Source: an uncultured Bacteroidales bacterium
GTDB taxonomy: Bacteria > Bacteroidota > Bacteroidia > Bacteroidales > UBA932
NCBI GenBank assembly: GCA_944322585.1
Contig: CALUPB010000019.1
Span: forward strand, 1-56,619
Direction of reading: 5' to 3'
Length of the DNA stretch: 56,619 nt
A program made the translations under genes and the position numbers. The stretch's first letter is position 1. Each line of letters begins with the position of its first letter. The notes beneath the pieces were generated by a model that had not been told where the DNA came from, did not search any database, and was given only the letters and a program-made list of their open reading frames with translations. Positions 25,012-33,672 of the stretch are shown here, piece by piece.

Positions 25012-26126
25012 ATCTCGAAGTATTCCCTATATCTGTTGTAGAGGTTTCCTGCCGCCCCGTAGACGGACTGAGGGCTCATGAAATGCGAGAACTCGAAAGT
25101 GATGGCCTTGTCGTATCCGCATCTTTTGGCCGCCTCCAGTTTCATTCTGAGCTTGTCGAACTTGATAGGCAGGAAACGTATCGGCATGTCCCTGTCGAAT
25201 GTCTCGGCATTTGTCCAGCATTTCATCCCGTATTTGTCTGCCAGTTTCTTGTTCACTGTAAAGAAGGCGTCAAGTTCGTCATAGTCTATGTGGCCGTCCT
25301 GGAAGGCACATGCATCCACGACGTCATGTATTCCGTCGAAAATCTCGTTCCATTCCCTTTCATGGTCGGTCACGCTGACTCCGGCAGCGCCTGCCACGGC
25401 CTTCTTCCCGTCTATCCACGGTGATATGAATGTCGGCAGTCCTCCGGAAACTTCCTTGCACTGTTTGCCCATGGCATGGAACGCGTCTATCGCCCCCTTG
25501 GTCTTGCGGCTTATCTCCCCGCTGATATACCAGCCTCCGAAGCTGTCGTATCTGCTGCCGTACATCTCCCATACCTCGTCGATTACATATTTGTTGTCCT
25601 CTATCTCATAGGACAGGTCTCCGGTGTCCCAGTACCGTCCGGAGTCGTACAGTCCGAAATAGAATTTCATCCCGTATTTTCGGGCCAGGCGGCAGAACAT
25701 GTCGATCAGATCCACAGAAGGCATGTAGCAGCCCTTTTTCAGAAGATACGGGGACGGATAGGTGATGAATTTCCTGTAGCCGCTCCTGATGTTGATGACA
25801 GTGTCGATACCGATAGCTTTCATATGCGCGAAATCGGCGTCCCATTCCTTTTCGCCCCAGTTCTGGTGCGGGATGTCATGGGATATTTCATCCAGGAAAG
25901 TTCCGGTTATGCGCAGTCCGTTCGCCTTCGGCACTATCAGCGTGCTTTCCTTTGCGGTCCTGCCCGCAGAACCGGATCCGGCTGCTCCAGCCGTACTTCC
26001 GGCTCCGCCTGCCCCGGCGTTATTCACTGCTTCCGTACCGGTCATGGCCCGTCCTATCTGCGGAATCGCAACTGCCGATGCCGCTGCTATCGCAGCTTTC
26101 CTTATGAATGTTCTCCTGTCCGTCAT
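25008..26126 (-). CDS. DUF4434-like TIM-barrel protein with Tat-like signal
   Basis: This 372-residue protein starts MTDRRTFIRKAAIAAASAVA, a twin-arginine-like signal (RRTFIRK). A Gly/Ala-rich linker covers about residues 33-60. The rest reads like a TIM-barrel glycosidase-related domain of the DUF4434 type: ITGTFLDEISHDIPHQNWGE, ADFAHMKAIGIDTVINIRSG, MKFYFGLYDSGRYWDTGDLS, FGGWYISGEISRKTKGAI, DACAFQDGHIDYDELDAFFT, KCWTNAETFDRDMP and KAITFEFSHFMSP. Acidic residues at strand ends (SGEIS, NAETF) could be catalytic, but no activity is established. It is first in the leftward operon, overlapping the MFS gene by four bases. Confidence 0.8.
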   Translation of the reverse strand: MTDRRTFIRKAAIAAASAVAIPQIGRAMTGTEAVNNAGAGGAGSTAGAAGSGSAGRTAKESTLIVPKANGLRITGTFLDEISHDIPHQNWGEKEWDADFAHMKAIGIDTVINIRSGYRKFITYPSPYLLKKGCYMPSVDLIDMFCRLARKYGMKFYFGLYDSGRYWDTGDLSYEIEDNKYVIDEVWEMYGSRYDSFGGWYISGEISRKTKGAIDAFHAMGKQCKEVSGGLPTFISPWIDGKKAVAGAAGVSVTDHEREWNEIFDGIHDVVDACAFQDGHIDYDELDAFFTVNKKLADKYGMKCWTNAETFDRDMPIRFLPIKFDKLRMKLEAAKRCGYDKAITFEFSHFMSPQSVYGAAGNLYNRYREYFEI

Positions 26127-26162
26127 GGTTATGGATTTTTAAAATAATTTAACAACTTTGTG

Positions 26163-26170
26163 CAAATATA
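26163..26170 (-). promoter_or_regulatory. -7 box TATATTTG for DUF4434-MFS operon
   Basis: A perfect minus-strand box lies 36 bp before the DUF4434 start, in the divergent intergenic region of the glycan locus. Confidence 0.6.
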
Positions 26171-26254
26171 GAATTTTTTAATATGTTTTCAGTCTTATTT
26201 GAAATTTTTATTCAATTTTTCTATGAATATGGTCGGATGTTTTATAAAAAGTTC

Positions 26255-26262
26255 TATATTTG
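26255..26262 (+). promoter_or_regulatory. -7 box TATATTTG for susCD operon
   Basis: A perfect plus-strand box gives a leader of about 75-80 nt before susC. It is flanked by an imperfect inverted repeat (ATGGTCGGATGT at 26229-26240 and ATGTCCGATTGACCAT at 26284-26299), a possible operator. The AT-rich stretch 26195-26212 (TTATTTGAAATTTTTATT) lies between the two promoters. Confidence 0.55.
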
Positions 26263-26342
26263 CAACGACAATGCATGCCAGTCATGTCCGATTGACCATA
26301 TTTAATGTATATATACTATTAACCAATTAACTCTAAAGTCCA

Positions 26343-29300
26343 ATGAGAAAATCTTATCTGATTTCTTTATGCATTTTCTCGTTGACCGTATTTGAACTGG
26401 GGGGGGATCTTAATCCTCTGAATGCAACTGAAGTACGGTCAACTCAAGACGAGAGGACTGTAACCGGTGTCATCCGGGACACTGAAGGAGAGCCGGTCAT
26501 AGGTGCTTCAGTAATGCAGACAGGAACTCTGAACGGAACAGTGACCGATCTTGACGGAAACTTTACTCTTACTGTTCCTTCCGATGCCGAACTGACCGTA
26601 TCTTGTATAGGGTACGAGGAACATGTTTTCAGGCTTGACAGCAGAGACCGTTATGAGATTGTTCTGAATCCGTCTTCCGAATTCCTGGATGAAGTGGTTG
26701 TCGTGGGTATGGACAACCGTCAGACCAGACGGTCGATTACTGGAGCGATTTCCACCATCGACACGAAGGATCTTGTCCAGAGTCCGGTTGCGAACATTTC
26801 GAATGCCCTGGCCGGAAAACTGCCCGGACTTATGACTGTACAGTCGTCAGGTGAACCGGGAGCCGATGCTGCGACTCTTTATATAAGAGGGGTGGGAACT
26901 TACGGAACCAGTACGCCGCTTGTCGTCATCGACGGCCTTCCCCGGGACAAGGCGGATTTCGACATGCTGGACGCCAATGAAATCGAGTCTATCACTATCC
27001 TGAAGGATGCATCCTCTTCTTCGCTGTACGGAATACAGGGAGCCAACGGTGTGGTTGTCGTGACGACAAGGCGCGGCGGCAGCAATACCAAACCGAGGAT
27101 TTCCTTTACGATACAGCAGGCGTTGCAGCAGCCGATACGCCTGCCTCAGCTCATGAGTTCCTATCAGCAGGCCCTCTACAACAAGGTGCTGGATGAAAAT
27201 GACGGACAGCCTGTGACCTATACGGACGAAGTGCTCGAAATGATAAGGACAGGAGCCGATCCTTACCTTTATCCCAACACCAACTGGTTCGATGTGGCCC
27301 TGAAGAAATATTCGTGGCAGCAGCAGTACAACGTGAACATCTCCGGAAGTGCAGGCAAGGACAACAGAGTCACGTATTTTGTCTCGGGAAGCTACATCAA
27401 CCAGGGGACTCTCCTGAACCATAACGATGTGTTCGAGTCCAATTTCGGCGTGAATTCCAAGTATGACCGTTATAATTTCCGGTCCAATATCGATATCAAG
27501 GCTACCAGAATGCTCGACATAAGGTTCGACCTTGCAGGACGGTTCGAGACCCAGATCGGGCCGAGTACGAGCTTTTCCAATGTCTTCAACATCATTACGA
27601 CCCGTTCTCCGAGTTCGCAGTCGGTATTCAACCCGGACGGCACTCTTGCGGCCGGAAGCAATCTGGAAATCCCGTTCCAGGACAACCCGTACGGAGTCAT
27701 TACCGAGAGCGGCTACTACAAGAACATCACCAATGTCATGTACGGTACCATTTCCGCCCGTCATGCACTGGACTTCATCACCAAGGGACTCAGCGTACAG
27801 GCCTATTTCAGTTTCGAGAGTACTGCCAATCTCAACAGGACATGGAGCAGGACTTTCGAGCAGTACTGGTACAGGGGCATAGACAGCGATACGGGAGAGC
27901 CGATATATCAGGACTATTCCGCTGCCGGACAGTTAAATGCAAGTACATGGCGCAGTGTGGACCAGTATACGTATTATGATGTCCGTCTGAATTACGACAG
28001 GGCGTTCGGCGACCACAATGTCAGTGCACAGCTCCTTGCCAACAGGACACTGAAGAATCTGACAGGGTCGGAATACATGTATGCCTATCAGGGGATCAGT
28101 GCAAGGGCGACATACAATTATGCCGACAGGTATTTCCTCGAGGTGAATCTCGGGTATAACGGTTCAGAGAATTTTCCTCCGGGGCGCAGGTACGGACTGT
28201 TTCCGGCATTTTCTGCTGGCTGGGTCATAAGCGATGAACCTTGGCTCAATATGCCGGATGTGGTGAAGATATTGAAAATCAGGGGGTCGTATGGCGTCGT
28301 GGGTAATGACCAGATAGGAGGCTCCCGTTTCCTTTACCTTTCTGATTTCGGGACAGGCGGCGGATGGAAGGATATTTTCAATGACGGATACTATTTCGGT
28401 ACCACCAATGGCGGGTCGGTCTCTGCCGGAGGGTATAACGAGACCCAGGTGGGAAACATGTATGTGACATGGGAGCGCTCCAGAAAGACGAATGTCGGAT
28501 TCGATCTGTCCCTTTTCAGGAACAATGCGGTAAACCTTACTCTGGACTATTTCTATGAAATGAGGGATGACATACTTACCGAGGCAGGACGTGTCCCGGA
28601 CTATGTAGGTATCGCCAACGTCGCCCCGCGTAATTCAGGAAAGGTGATGAACCAGGGATTCGAAGGGGAACTGAACATAAACAAACAGTTCGGCAATGAC
28701 TTCGCCCTGTTTGCAAATGTGCAGTTCACCTATGCCAGGAACAAGGTTCTGGAGAATGACCAGCCTACGCCTGCCTATGCATACCAGGATCTGAGAGGAT
28801 ATGAGATAGGCTATGACCTCGGCTATCATGCGATAGGGTTTTTCCAGGATCAGGATGATATAGACACCAGTCCGAAACAGACGTTTGCGGAGAAAGTGAT
28901 TCCGGGAGATGTCAAGTACCAGGATTACAATAATGACGGTGTCATCGACCCGTCGGACCGTATCCCGATAAAATGCTATTCCGTGCCGACGTTTACCGGA
29001 GGCTTTTCGCTTGGCTTCAACTGGAAGGGATTCGATTTCAGTGTGATGTTCAGCGGCTCGTTGGGCGGGACGGCGCGTCTGTATTCCTACGATGCGAGCA
29101 TCATCAATCTTGACAGATGGACTACGGACAACAGAAGTGCCCGTCTTCCTGTGGCACATACTACTGCCAACAACACTGTAAGTTCGGACTGGAACCTGAT
29201 GAAGACGGACTATCTGAAACTGAGAAATGTGGAGATAGGATATACCGTACCGACATCTTTCCTTAAGAAAATACGCGTCGCCAGTGCGAGGTTTTATCTC

Positions 29301-29429
29301 AGCGCGCAGAACGTTGCGGTCTGGGACAGGATGTGGCTGAAGGACCGCGATCCTGAATCGGCAGGAACATCAGCGCTGCCCTATCCTCTGCAGAGACTTG
29401 TCAACATAGGACTCCGCTTCGAATTGTAA
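26343..29429 (+). CDS. SusC/RagA-family TonB-dependent transporter
   Basis: This 1028-residue outer-membrane protein imports oligosaccharides in complex with SusD. In order: signal peptide (about 1-28), carboxypeptidase-regulatory-like domain (VTGVIRDTEGEPVIGASVMQ to about residue 108), plug domain (DEVVVVGMDNRQTRRSITGA, YIRGVGTYGTSTPLVVIDGL, ITILKDASSSSLYGIQGANG), then a 22-strand barrel ending LQRLVNIGLRFEL. There is no N-terminal regulatory extension. An odd feature is a run of eight G (26399-26406) in the signal-peptide codons GAA CTG GGG GGG GAT, where slippage would knock out translation. It heads the rightward operon; susD follows after 24 bp. Confidence 0.95.
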   Translation: MRKSYLISLCIFSLTVFELGGDLNPLNATEVRSTQDERTVTGVIRDTEGEPVIGASVMQTGTLNGTVTDLDGNFTLTVPSDAELTVSCIGYEEHVFRLDSRDRYEIVLNPSSEFLDEVVVVGMDNRQTRRSITGAISTIDTKDLVQSPVANISNALAGKLPGLMTVQSSGEPGADAATLYIRGVGTYGTSTPLVVIDGLPRDKADFDMLDANEIESITILKDASSSSLYGIQGANGVVVVTTRRGGSNTKPRISFTIQQALQQPIRLPQLMSSYQQALYNKVLDENDGQPVTYTDEVLEMIRTGADPYLYPNTNWFDVALKKYSWQQQYNVNISGSAGKDNRVTYFVSGSYINQGTLLNHNDVFESNFGVNSKYDRYNFRSNIDIKATRMLDIRFDLAGRFETQIGPSTSFSNVFNIITTRSPSSQSVFNPDGTLAAGSNLEIPFQDNPYGVITESGYYKNITNVMYGTISARHALDFITKGLSVQAYFSFESTANLNRTWSRTFEQYWYRGIDSDTGEPIYQDYSAAGQLNASTWRSVDQYTYYDVRLNYDRAFGDHNVSAQLLANRTLKNLTGSEYMYAYQGISARATYNYADRYFLEVNLGYNGSENFPPGRRYGLFPAFSAGWVISDEPWLNMPDVVKILKIRGSYGVVGNDQIGGSRFLYLSDFGTGGGWKDIFNDGYYFGTTNGGSVSAGGYNETQVGNMYVTWERSRKTNVGFDLSLFRNNAVNLTLDYFYEMRDDILTEAGRVPDYVGIANVAPRNSGKVMNQGFEGELNINKQFGNDFALFANVQFTYARNKVLENDQPTPAYAYQDLRGYEIGYDLGYHAIGFFQDQDDIDTSPKQTFAEKVIPGDVKYQDYNNDGVIDPSDRIPIKCYSVPTFTGGFSLGFNWKGFDFSVMFSGSLGGTARLYSYDASIINLDRWTTDNRSARLPVAHTTANNTVSSDWNLMKTDYLKLRNVEIGYTVPTSFLKKIRVASARFYLSAQNVAVWDRMWLKDRDPESAGTSALPYPLQRLVNIGLRFEL

Positions 29430-29453
29430 CAGGACTTAAAAGACATAGACATA

Positions 29454-31145
29454 ATGAAAAGCATATATCATACAATAACGGTTGTCTTTTCGGTGCTCCT
29501 CGCTGCGTCGTGTTCGGACTTCCTCGACAGGGCGCCTGGAGACAACATGACAGAGGAGGAACTTTTCTCCAAGATAGAGACGGCTGAGGACTATCTCAAT
29601 AATGCCTATACTTATATGCCGGATTTCCAGTATAATACCGAACCTCTCAACGGCCGGTACAAGCTCGGTGATGCCACGGACGAAGGCGGTTTCCAGCAGG
29701 CATCCGGATATACGCAGTGTCCGTTCGATATCAATTTCGGCAGCTGGAACCCCGAGGTGATGCCGATGCAGCGCAATTGGGCCGATTATTACGGGGTGAT
29801 CAGAAGATGCAACATGCTGATAAAGAATTATGACCTTATTCCCGAGGAAATGACGGCCGGCGCTGCGACCAACCGTAAGGAAAGGCTGCTCGGTGAGGCA
29901 TACGGCTTGAGGGGATATTTCTATTTCCTGCTGTTCAAGCAGTGGGGAGGCGTGCCTCTTATCACATCTGTCCTTGATCCGGGAGATGAATCCCAGCTGG
30001 CAGGTATTACGAGGGCGTCCGCCGAGCAGACCCTGCAGCGTGTGCTGGATGACATGGACGAAGCTATCAGGCATCTTCCTGTCAAGCATGACGATGCCAA
30101 TTTCGGACGGTTCACGTCCCTTGTCGCGACAGTGATCAAGTCTCAGGTAAAGCTATACTGGGCAAGCCCGTACTGGAACAGGGACAATGACATTTCCCGA
30201 TGGGAGGATGCCGTGGATGCTACCCGCGAGGCTTATAACATGGCTCTCCAGAACGGTCATGCCCTGGCGGAGAAATACAGTTATCTGTTCAACCAGACAG
30301 GCATACAGAATGAGGTGATCTGGACCAAGAATTCGCCGAACAATTACGAATGCTACTGGTGGGACTGGTATGCCATGCCTTTGGGATATAACGGCTGGAA
30401 TGTGGACGGTCCGCTGCAGGAGATTGTGGATGATTTCGAGATGAAAGAGTCTGGGGAAGTGCCTGTGCTCGGCTATACGGAAGACAACCGCCAGATAATC
30501 AATGAAGCGGCGTATGACTATGATCCGCTTAATCCGTGGGACGGAAGGGATGAAAGGTTCTATTCATGCATCCTCTACCATGGAGCGGAACTTCAGGGCC
30601 GCCCGATAGATATATCGGAAGGCGGTCTGGATGACATCAATATCGGTGCAATCACGCGTACACGTTATTTCTACAACAAATATCTGGATCAGAACCACAA
30701 TCTTGTGACGAATGATACATGGACCTACAGGCGTTTTGCAATAATAAGGACGGCAGAACTGTATCTGAACTATGCCGAGGCTCTCAATGAGGTCGACGGC
30801 CCTACAGGTGCGGTCTATACTCTTGTCAATGACATCAGAAAACGGGCCGGTCAGCCTGAACTCCCGTCCGGACTTTCCAAAGAACAGATGCGGGAGAAGA
30901 TCCGGCACGAAAGGAGGATAGAACTGTGCTTCGAGAACCACAGATTCTGGGATGTCCGCAGATGGATGATTGCAGAAGAAGTGGACAAGGGGCCTGTGCA
31001 TGCAGTACATGTGGACAAGGACGGAAACATAACATATCCTGTATTCCAGAACAGGGTATTCGACCCGTCCAAGCATTACCTTTTCCCGATACCGCAGAGT
31101 GAGATAGACAAGAACAATGCTTTGGAACAGAACCCGGGATGGTGA
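29454..31145 (+). CDS. SusD/RagB-family nutrient-binding lipoprotein
   Basis: This 563-residue surface lipoprotein has lipobox LLAASC (Cys20) followed by SDFLDRAPGDNMTEEELFSK, the classic SusD N-terminus. The helical TPR-like scaffold continues (YLNNAYTYMPDFQ, RRCNMLIKNY, GEAYGLRGYFYFLLFKQWGG) and the C-terminus has YLNYAEALNEV, IRHERRIELCFENHRFWDVR and FPIPQSEIDKNNALEQNPGW. It forms the lid over the SusC barrel and binds the glycan. The specificity cannot be read from sequence. Confidence 0.95.
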   Translation: MKSIYHTITVVFSVLLAASCSDFLDRAPGDNMTEEELFSKIETAEDYLNNAYTYMPDFQYNTEPLNGRYKLGDATDEGGFQQASGYTQCPFDINFGSWNPEVMPMQRNWADYYGVIRRCNMLIKNYDLIPEEMTAGAATNRKERLLGEAYGLRGYFYFLLFKQWGGVPLITSVLDPGDESQLAGITRASAEQTLQRVLDDMDEAIRHLPVKHDDANFGRFTSLVATVIKSQVKLYWASPYWNRDNDISRWEDAVDATREAYNMALQNGHALAEKYSYLFNQTGIQNEVIWTKNSPNNYECYWWDWYAMPLGYNGWNVDGPLQEIVDDFEMKESGEVPVLGYTEDNRQIINEAAYDYDPLNPWDGRDERFYSCILYHGAELQGRPIDISEGGLDDINIGAITRTRYFYNKYLDQNHNLVTNDTWTYRRFAIIRTAELYLNYAEALNEVDGPTGAVYTLVNDIRKRAGQPELPSGLSKEQMREKIRHERRIELCFENHRFWDVRRWMIAEEVDKGPVHAVHVDKDGNITYPVFQNRVFDPSKHYLFPIPQSEIDKNNALEQNPGW

Positions 31146-31205
31146 TGCGGCCGGCTTCCGGGATACCTTACAATAGATCAAATAACAACGTTTAAATTCT
31201 GTATT

Positions 31206-32639
31206 ATGAAACAGCTATTTTTATTTGCCGGAGCCATGGCTCTTGCAGGAGGGATGTTGTTCACGTCATGCAAGGACAACACCGAAGAACAGCCGGGAAC
31301 GGTTCCTGAAGTAAGTATTTCCGCTGACGAAACCTTCGCTTCCGACTATACGGCCACGCTTACTCTGACCCTTTCGTCGGCATCCTCATCCGATGTCGTC
31401 GTGAAACTCGCCGATGCGGACGTGGAGTCCGGACAGTCGGAAGTGCCTGCCGTCTACAGCAAGTCGGTAACTATCGGGGCAGGCAAGACAAGCGCTACCG
31501 TGAAAGTCTCTGCCGATGTGCTCGGCCTGACGGAGGGCACGTACCAGTCTGCCATTATGATCGCGTCCGCCGAAGGGGCTGATGTGGCTGAAAATTCCGT
31601 TGTATATATCGGACTCGACTATGTGGAACTTCCGGCCGTTAACCTGTATGCCGACGACCATTTTACTCATACCCGCACTGCCGAACTGCGTCTCAGGCTC
31701 GAAGAGGCCGCTGAAGCGAATGTTACGGTGACTCTCGAGGATGATGCTTCAAGTACGGTTTCGGTAGAATATGAAAAGACTGTGTCCATACCTGCCGGTG
31801 AGACCGAAGCTGCGGTACCGGTGACGGTGGTGATACCGGACGACATGGCGCAGGGAAACTATAAGGCTGTCATAAATATCGCTTCCGTGGAAAATGCGGT
31901 CAGCGGGAATTCACGCTCGGTGACCATCAGCCTTTCCTATCCGTTCGAGGTGGAGATGACGATGGACGGTCTGTTCGATGACTGGGATACTCCGGAAGTG
32001 ACATCCTATCCTCTGCCGGAAGGAGATGTGAAATATCCTGTACTGAGAACACTCAAGCTCGCGGCCAATTCAAAGGATGTATACATGTACTTCGAACTGC
32101 AGGCTCCTGAAGATTTCGGCTATACTGCATTCGATGCCAACACGATGCCTTTCAATGTCATTATCGACCATGACGGGAATGCTGCTACCGGCGCATATAT
32201 CGGAACCATAGACAACGCCACGGCCGGGCAGCCATTCGATCCTATGGGACTTACCTATTATATCGAGGGTGCTCTCCGTGACGGTTCCGGTGATCCGTTC
32301 TCGGTATTCTATTCGATGACCGTATACCGGGCCGACTGTGTCAAGGACGGCGGATTTTTCTGGTCATCAGACGTGACTTTGACTTCTCTTGTAGGTAAAT
32401 ATGACGGAGAGACCATTTACGGAGTCGGTTCGTATGAAGACGGCATAGGCAGGATAGAGGTCAAATTCGACAGGAATTTCTTCGGTATGACAGGCACGGC
32501 CGCAAGGTTTGCCATCAAGGTAATGGACAGCGCCAGGAACTGGGACGCAATCGGACTTCTGCCTCAGGGCAATACGGAGAACGGTGAGTTCAAGCCTGTC
32601 GATATGGCTGTAATCAATCTGCCTGCATATGTGGAATAG
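31206..32639 (+). CDS. Surface lipoprotein with two beta-sandwich repeats and C-terminal binding domain
   Basis: This 477-residue lipoprotein has lipobox MLFTSC with Cys22. Two tandem Calx-beta-like repeats follow: about 35-140 (ISADETFASDYTATLTLTLS ... VTIGAGKTSATVKV) and about 143-245 (LYADDHFTHTRTAELRLRLE ... VSIPAGETEAAVPV). The C-terminal half (about 250-477; MDGLFDDWDTPEVTSYPLPE, then YMYFELQAPEDF and VIIDHDGNAATG) resembles a DOMON/CBM9-like carbohydrate-binding sandwich. It holds the SusE/SusF position in the operon and probably presents glycan at the cell surface. No catalytic motif is seen. Its stop overlaps the next start by 11 bases. Confidence 0.75.
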   Translation: MKQLFLFAGAMALAGGMLFTSCKDNTEEQPGTVPEVSISADETFASDYTATLTLTLSSASSSDVVVKLADADVESGQSEVPAVYSKSVTIGAGKTSATVKVSADVLGLTEGTYQSAIMIASAEGADVAENSVVYIGLDYVELPAVNLYADDHFTHTRTAELRLRLEEAAEANVTVTLEDDASSTVSVEYEKTVSIPAGETEAAVPVTVVIPDDMAQGNYKAVINIASVENAVSGNSRSVTISLSYPFEVEMTMDGLFDDWDTPEVTSYPLPEGDVKYPVLRTLKLAANSKDVYMYFELQAPEDFGYTAFDANTMPFNVIIDHDGNAATGAYIGTIDNATAGQPFDPMGLTYYIEGALRDGSGDPFSVFYSMTVYRADCVKDGGFFWSSDVTLTSLVGKYDGETIYGVGSYEDGIGRIEVKFDRNFFGMTGTAARFAIKVMDSARNWDAIGLLPQGNTENGEFKPVDMAVINLPAYVE

Positions 32640-33669
32640 GTTTCTTATAATCGCTTCGGTACTTCTGCTCGCTTCATGCGGGGCGGGCAGGAGTTCCGGT
32701 AATGATGCCCCGTTCTTTGAAATGCGCGGTATCGTGCTTGCGTGGGATGATGTATGCAATCCTGAAACAGTGGACTGGCTTTCCCTGATGAAGGAAAACG
32801 GTCTCAACACCATAAGTGTGTTCGGGAAAGACTATGCAAGTCCGGAGTATCTGGTTTTCAGGCAGAAATGCATTGACAGCGGTTTCGAGTTCGAATATGA
32901 AGAGCATGCGATGTCATGGCTGCTTCCGAGGGAGCTTTTCAACACCCATCCGGAATATTTCCGTATGGACGAGAACGGACAGAGACAGCCTGACGGTAAC
33001 GGATGTCCGTCTAACGAGGAAGGACTGAAGGTGATAATGGGCAATGTACGTCAGTTCGCCATGGAGCACACTCCGACGAATCACAGATACTATACATGGC
33101 TCTATGACGGGGGAGATATCTGCCACTGCGAAAAGTGCCGGGAATACAATGCCGCCGACCAGGGTCTGATATTCGAGAACCATATAATCAAGGCTCTCAG
33201 GGAGTATGATCCGGAGGCGATGCTGGCGCATCTTGCATACCACAATACGACGCCTGCGCCTTCTGTCGTCAGACCGGAAGAGGGTATCTTTCTGGAGTTC
33301 GCCCCTTTCTACAGGCGCTGGGACAAGCCTCTTTCAGACAGGTCCGCAATCAGGGACGGGGAGACATGGACGCATGGCGACTATCTGGATATGCTCGAAG
33401 CCAATCTGAAAGTATTCCCGGCGGAAACGGCCCAGGTGCTCGAATACTGGCTCGATGTCTCGCAGCGCAGCGGCTGGAAGAAACCGCAAGTCAGGCTGGA
33501 ATGGTACAATGATGTCTATCTCGATGACCTGAAGACATATGCCGGTTATGGCATCAGGAATATAACCTGCTACGGAGCCTGGATAGACAAGTATTATGTG
33601 GATACATACGGCGATCTGACTCCTGTGGAGGATTACGGGCAGGGACTGTTGAACTATAGACAAGAATAG
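32629..33669 (+). CDS. DUF4838-type lipoprotein 1
   Basis: This 346-residue lipoprotein has lipobox LLLASC with Cys17. It reads like a TIM-barrel of the DUF4838 class: RGIVLAWDDVCNPETVDWLS, GLNTISVFGKDYASPEYLVF, EEHAMSWLLPRELFNTHPEY, YYTWLYDGGDICHCEKCREY, AMLAHLAYHNT, IFLEFAPFYRRWDKPL and TAQVLEYWLDVSQRS. The CHCxKC cluster and the conserved Glu/Asp at predicted strand ends suggest a metal-assisted or glycosidase-like site; this is inference. The gene starts inside the end of the previous one (TATGTGGAATAG) and is followed after three bases by a paralogue. Confidence 0.7.
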   Translation: MWNRFLIIASVLLLASCGAGRSSGNDAPFFEMRGIVLAWDDVCNPETVDWLSLMKENGLNTISVFGKDYASPEYLVFRQKCIDSGFEFEYEEHAMSWLLPRELFNTHPEYFRMDENGQRQPDGNGCPSNEEGLKVIMGNVRQFAMEHTPTNHRYYTWLYDGGDICHCEKCREYNAADQGLIFENHIIKALREYDPEAMLAHLAYHNTTPAPSVVRPEEGIFLEFAPFYRRWDKPLSDRSAIRDGETWTHGDYLDMLEANLKVFPAETAQVLEYWLDVSQRSGWKKPQVRLEWYNDVYLDDLKTYAGYGIRNITCYGAWIDKYYVDTYGDLTPVEDYGQGLLNYRQE

Positions 33670-33672
33670 AGT

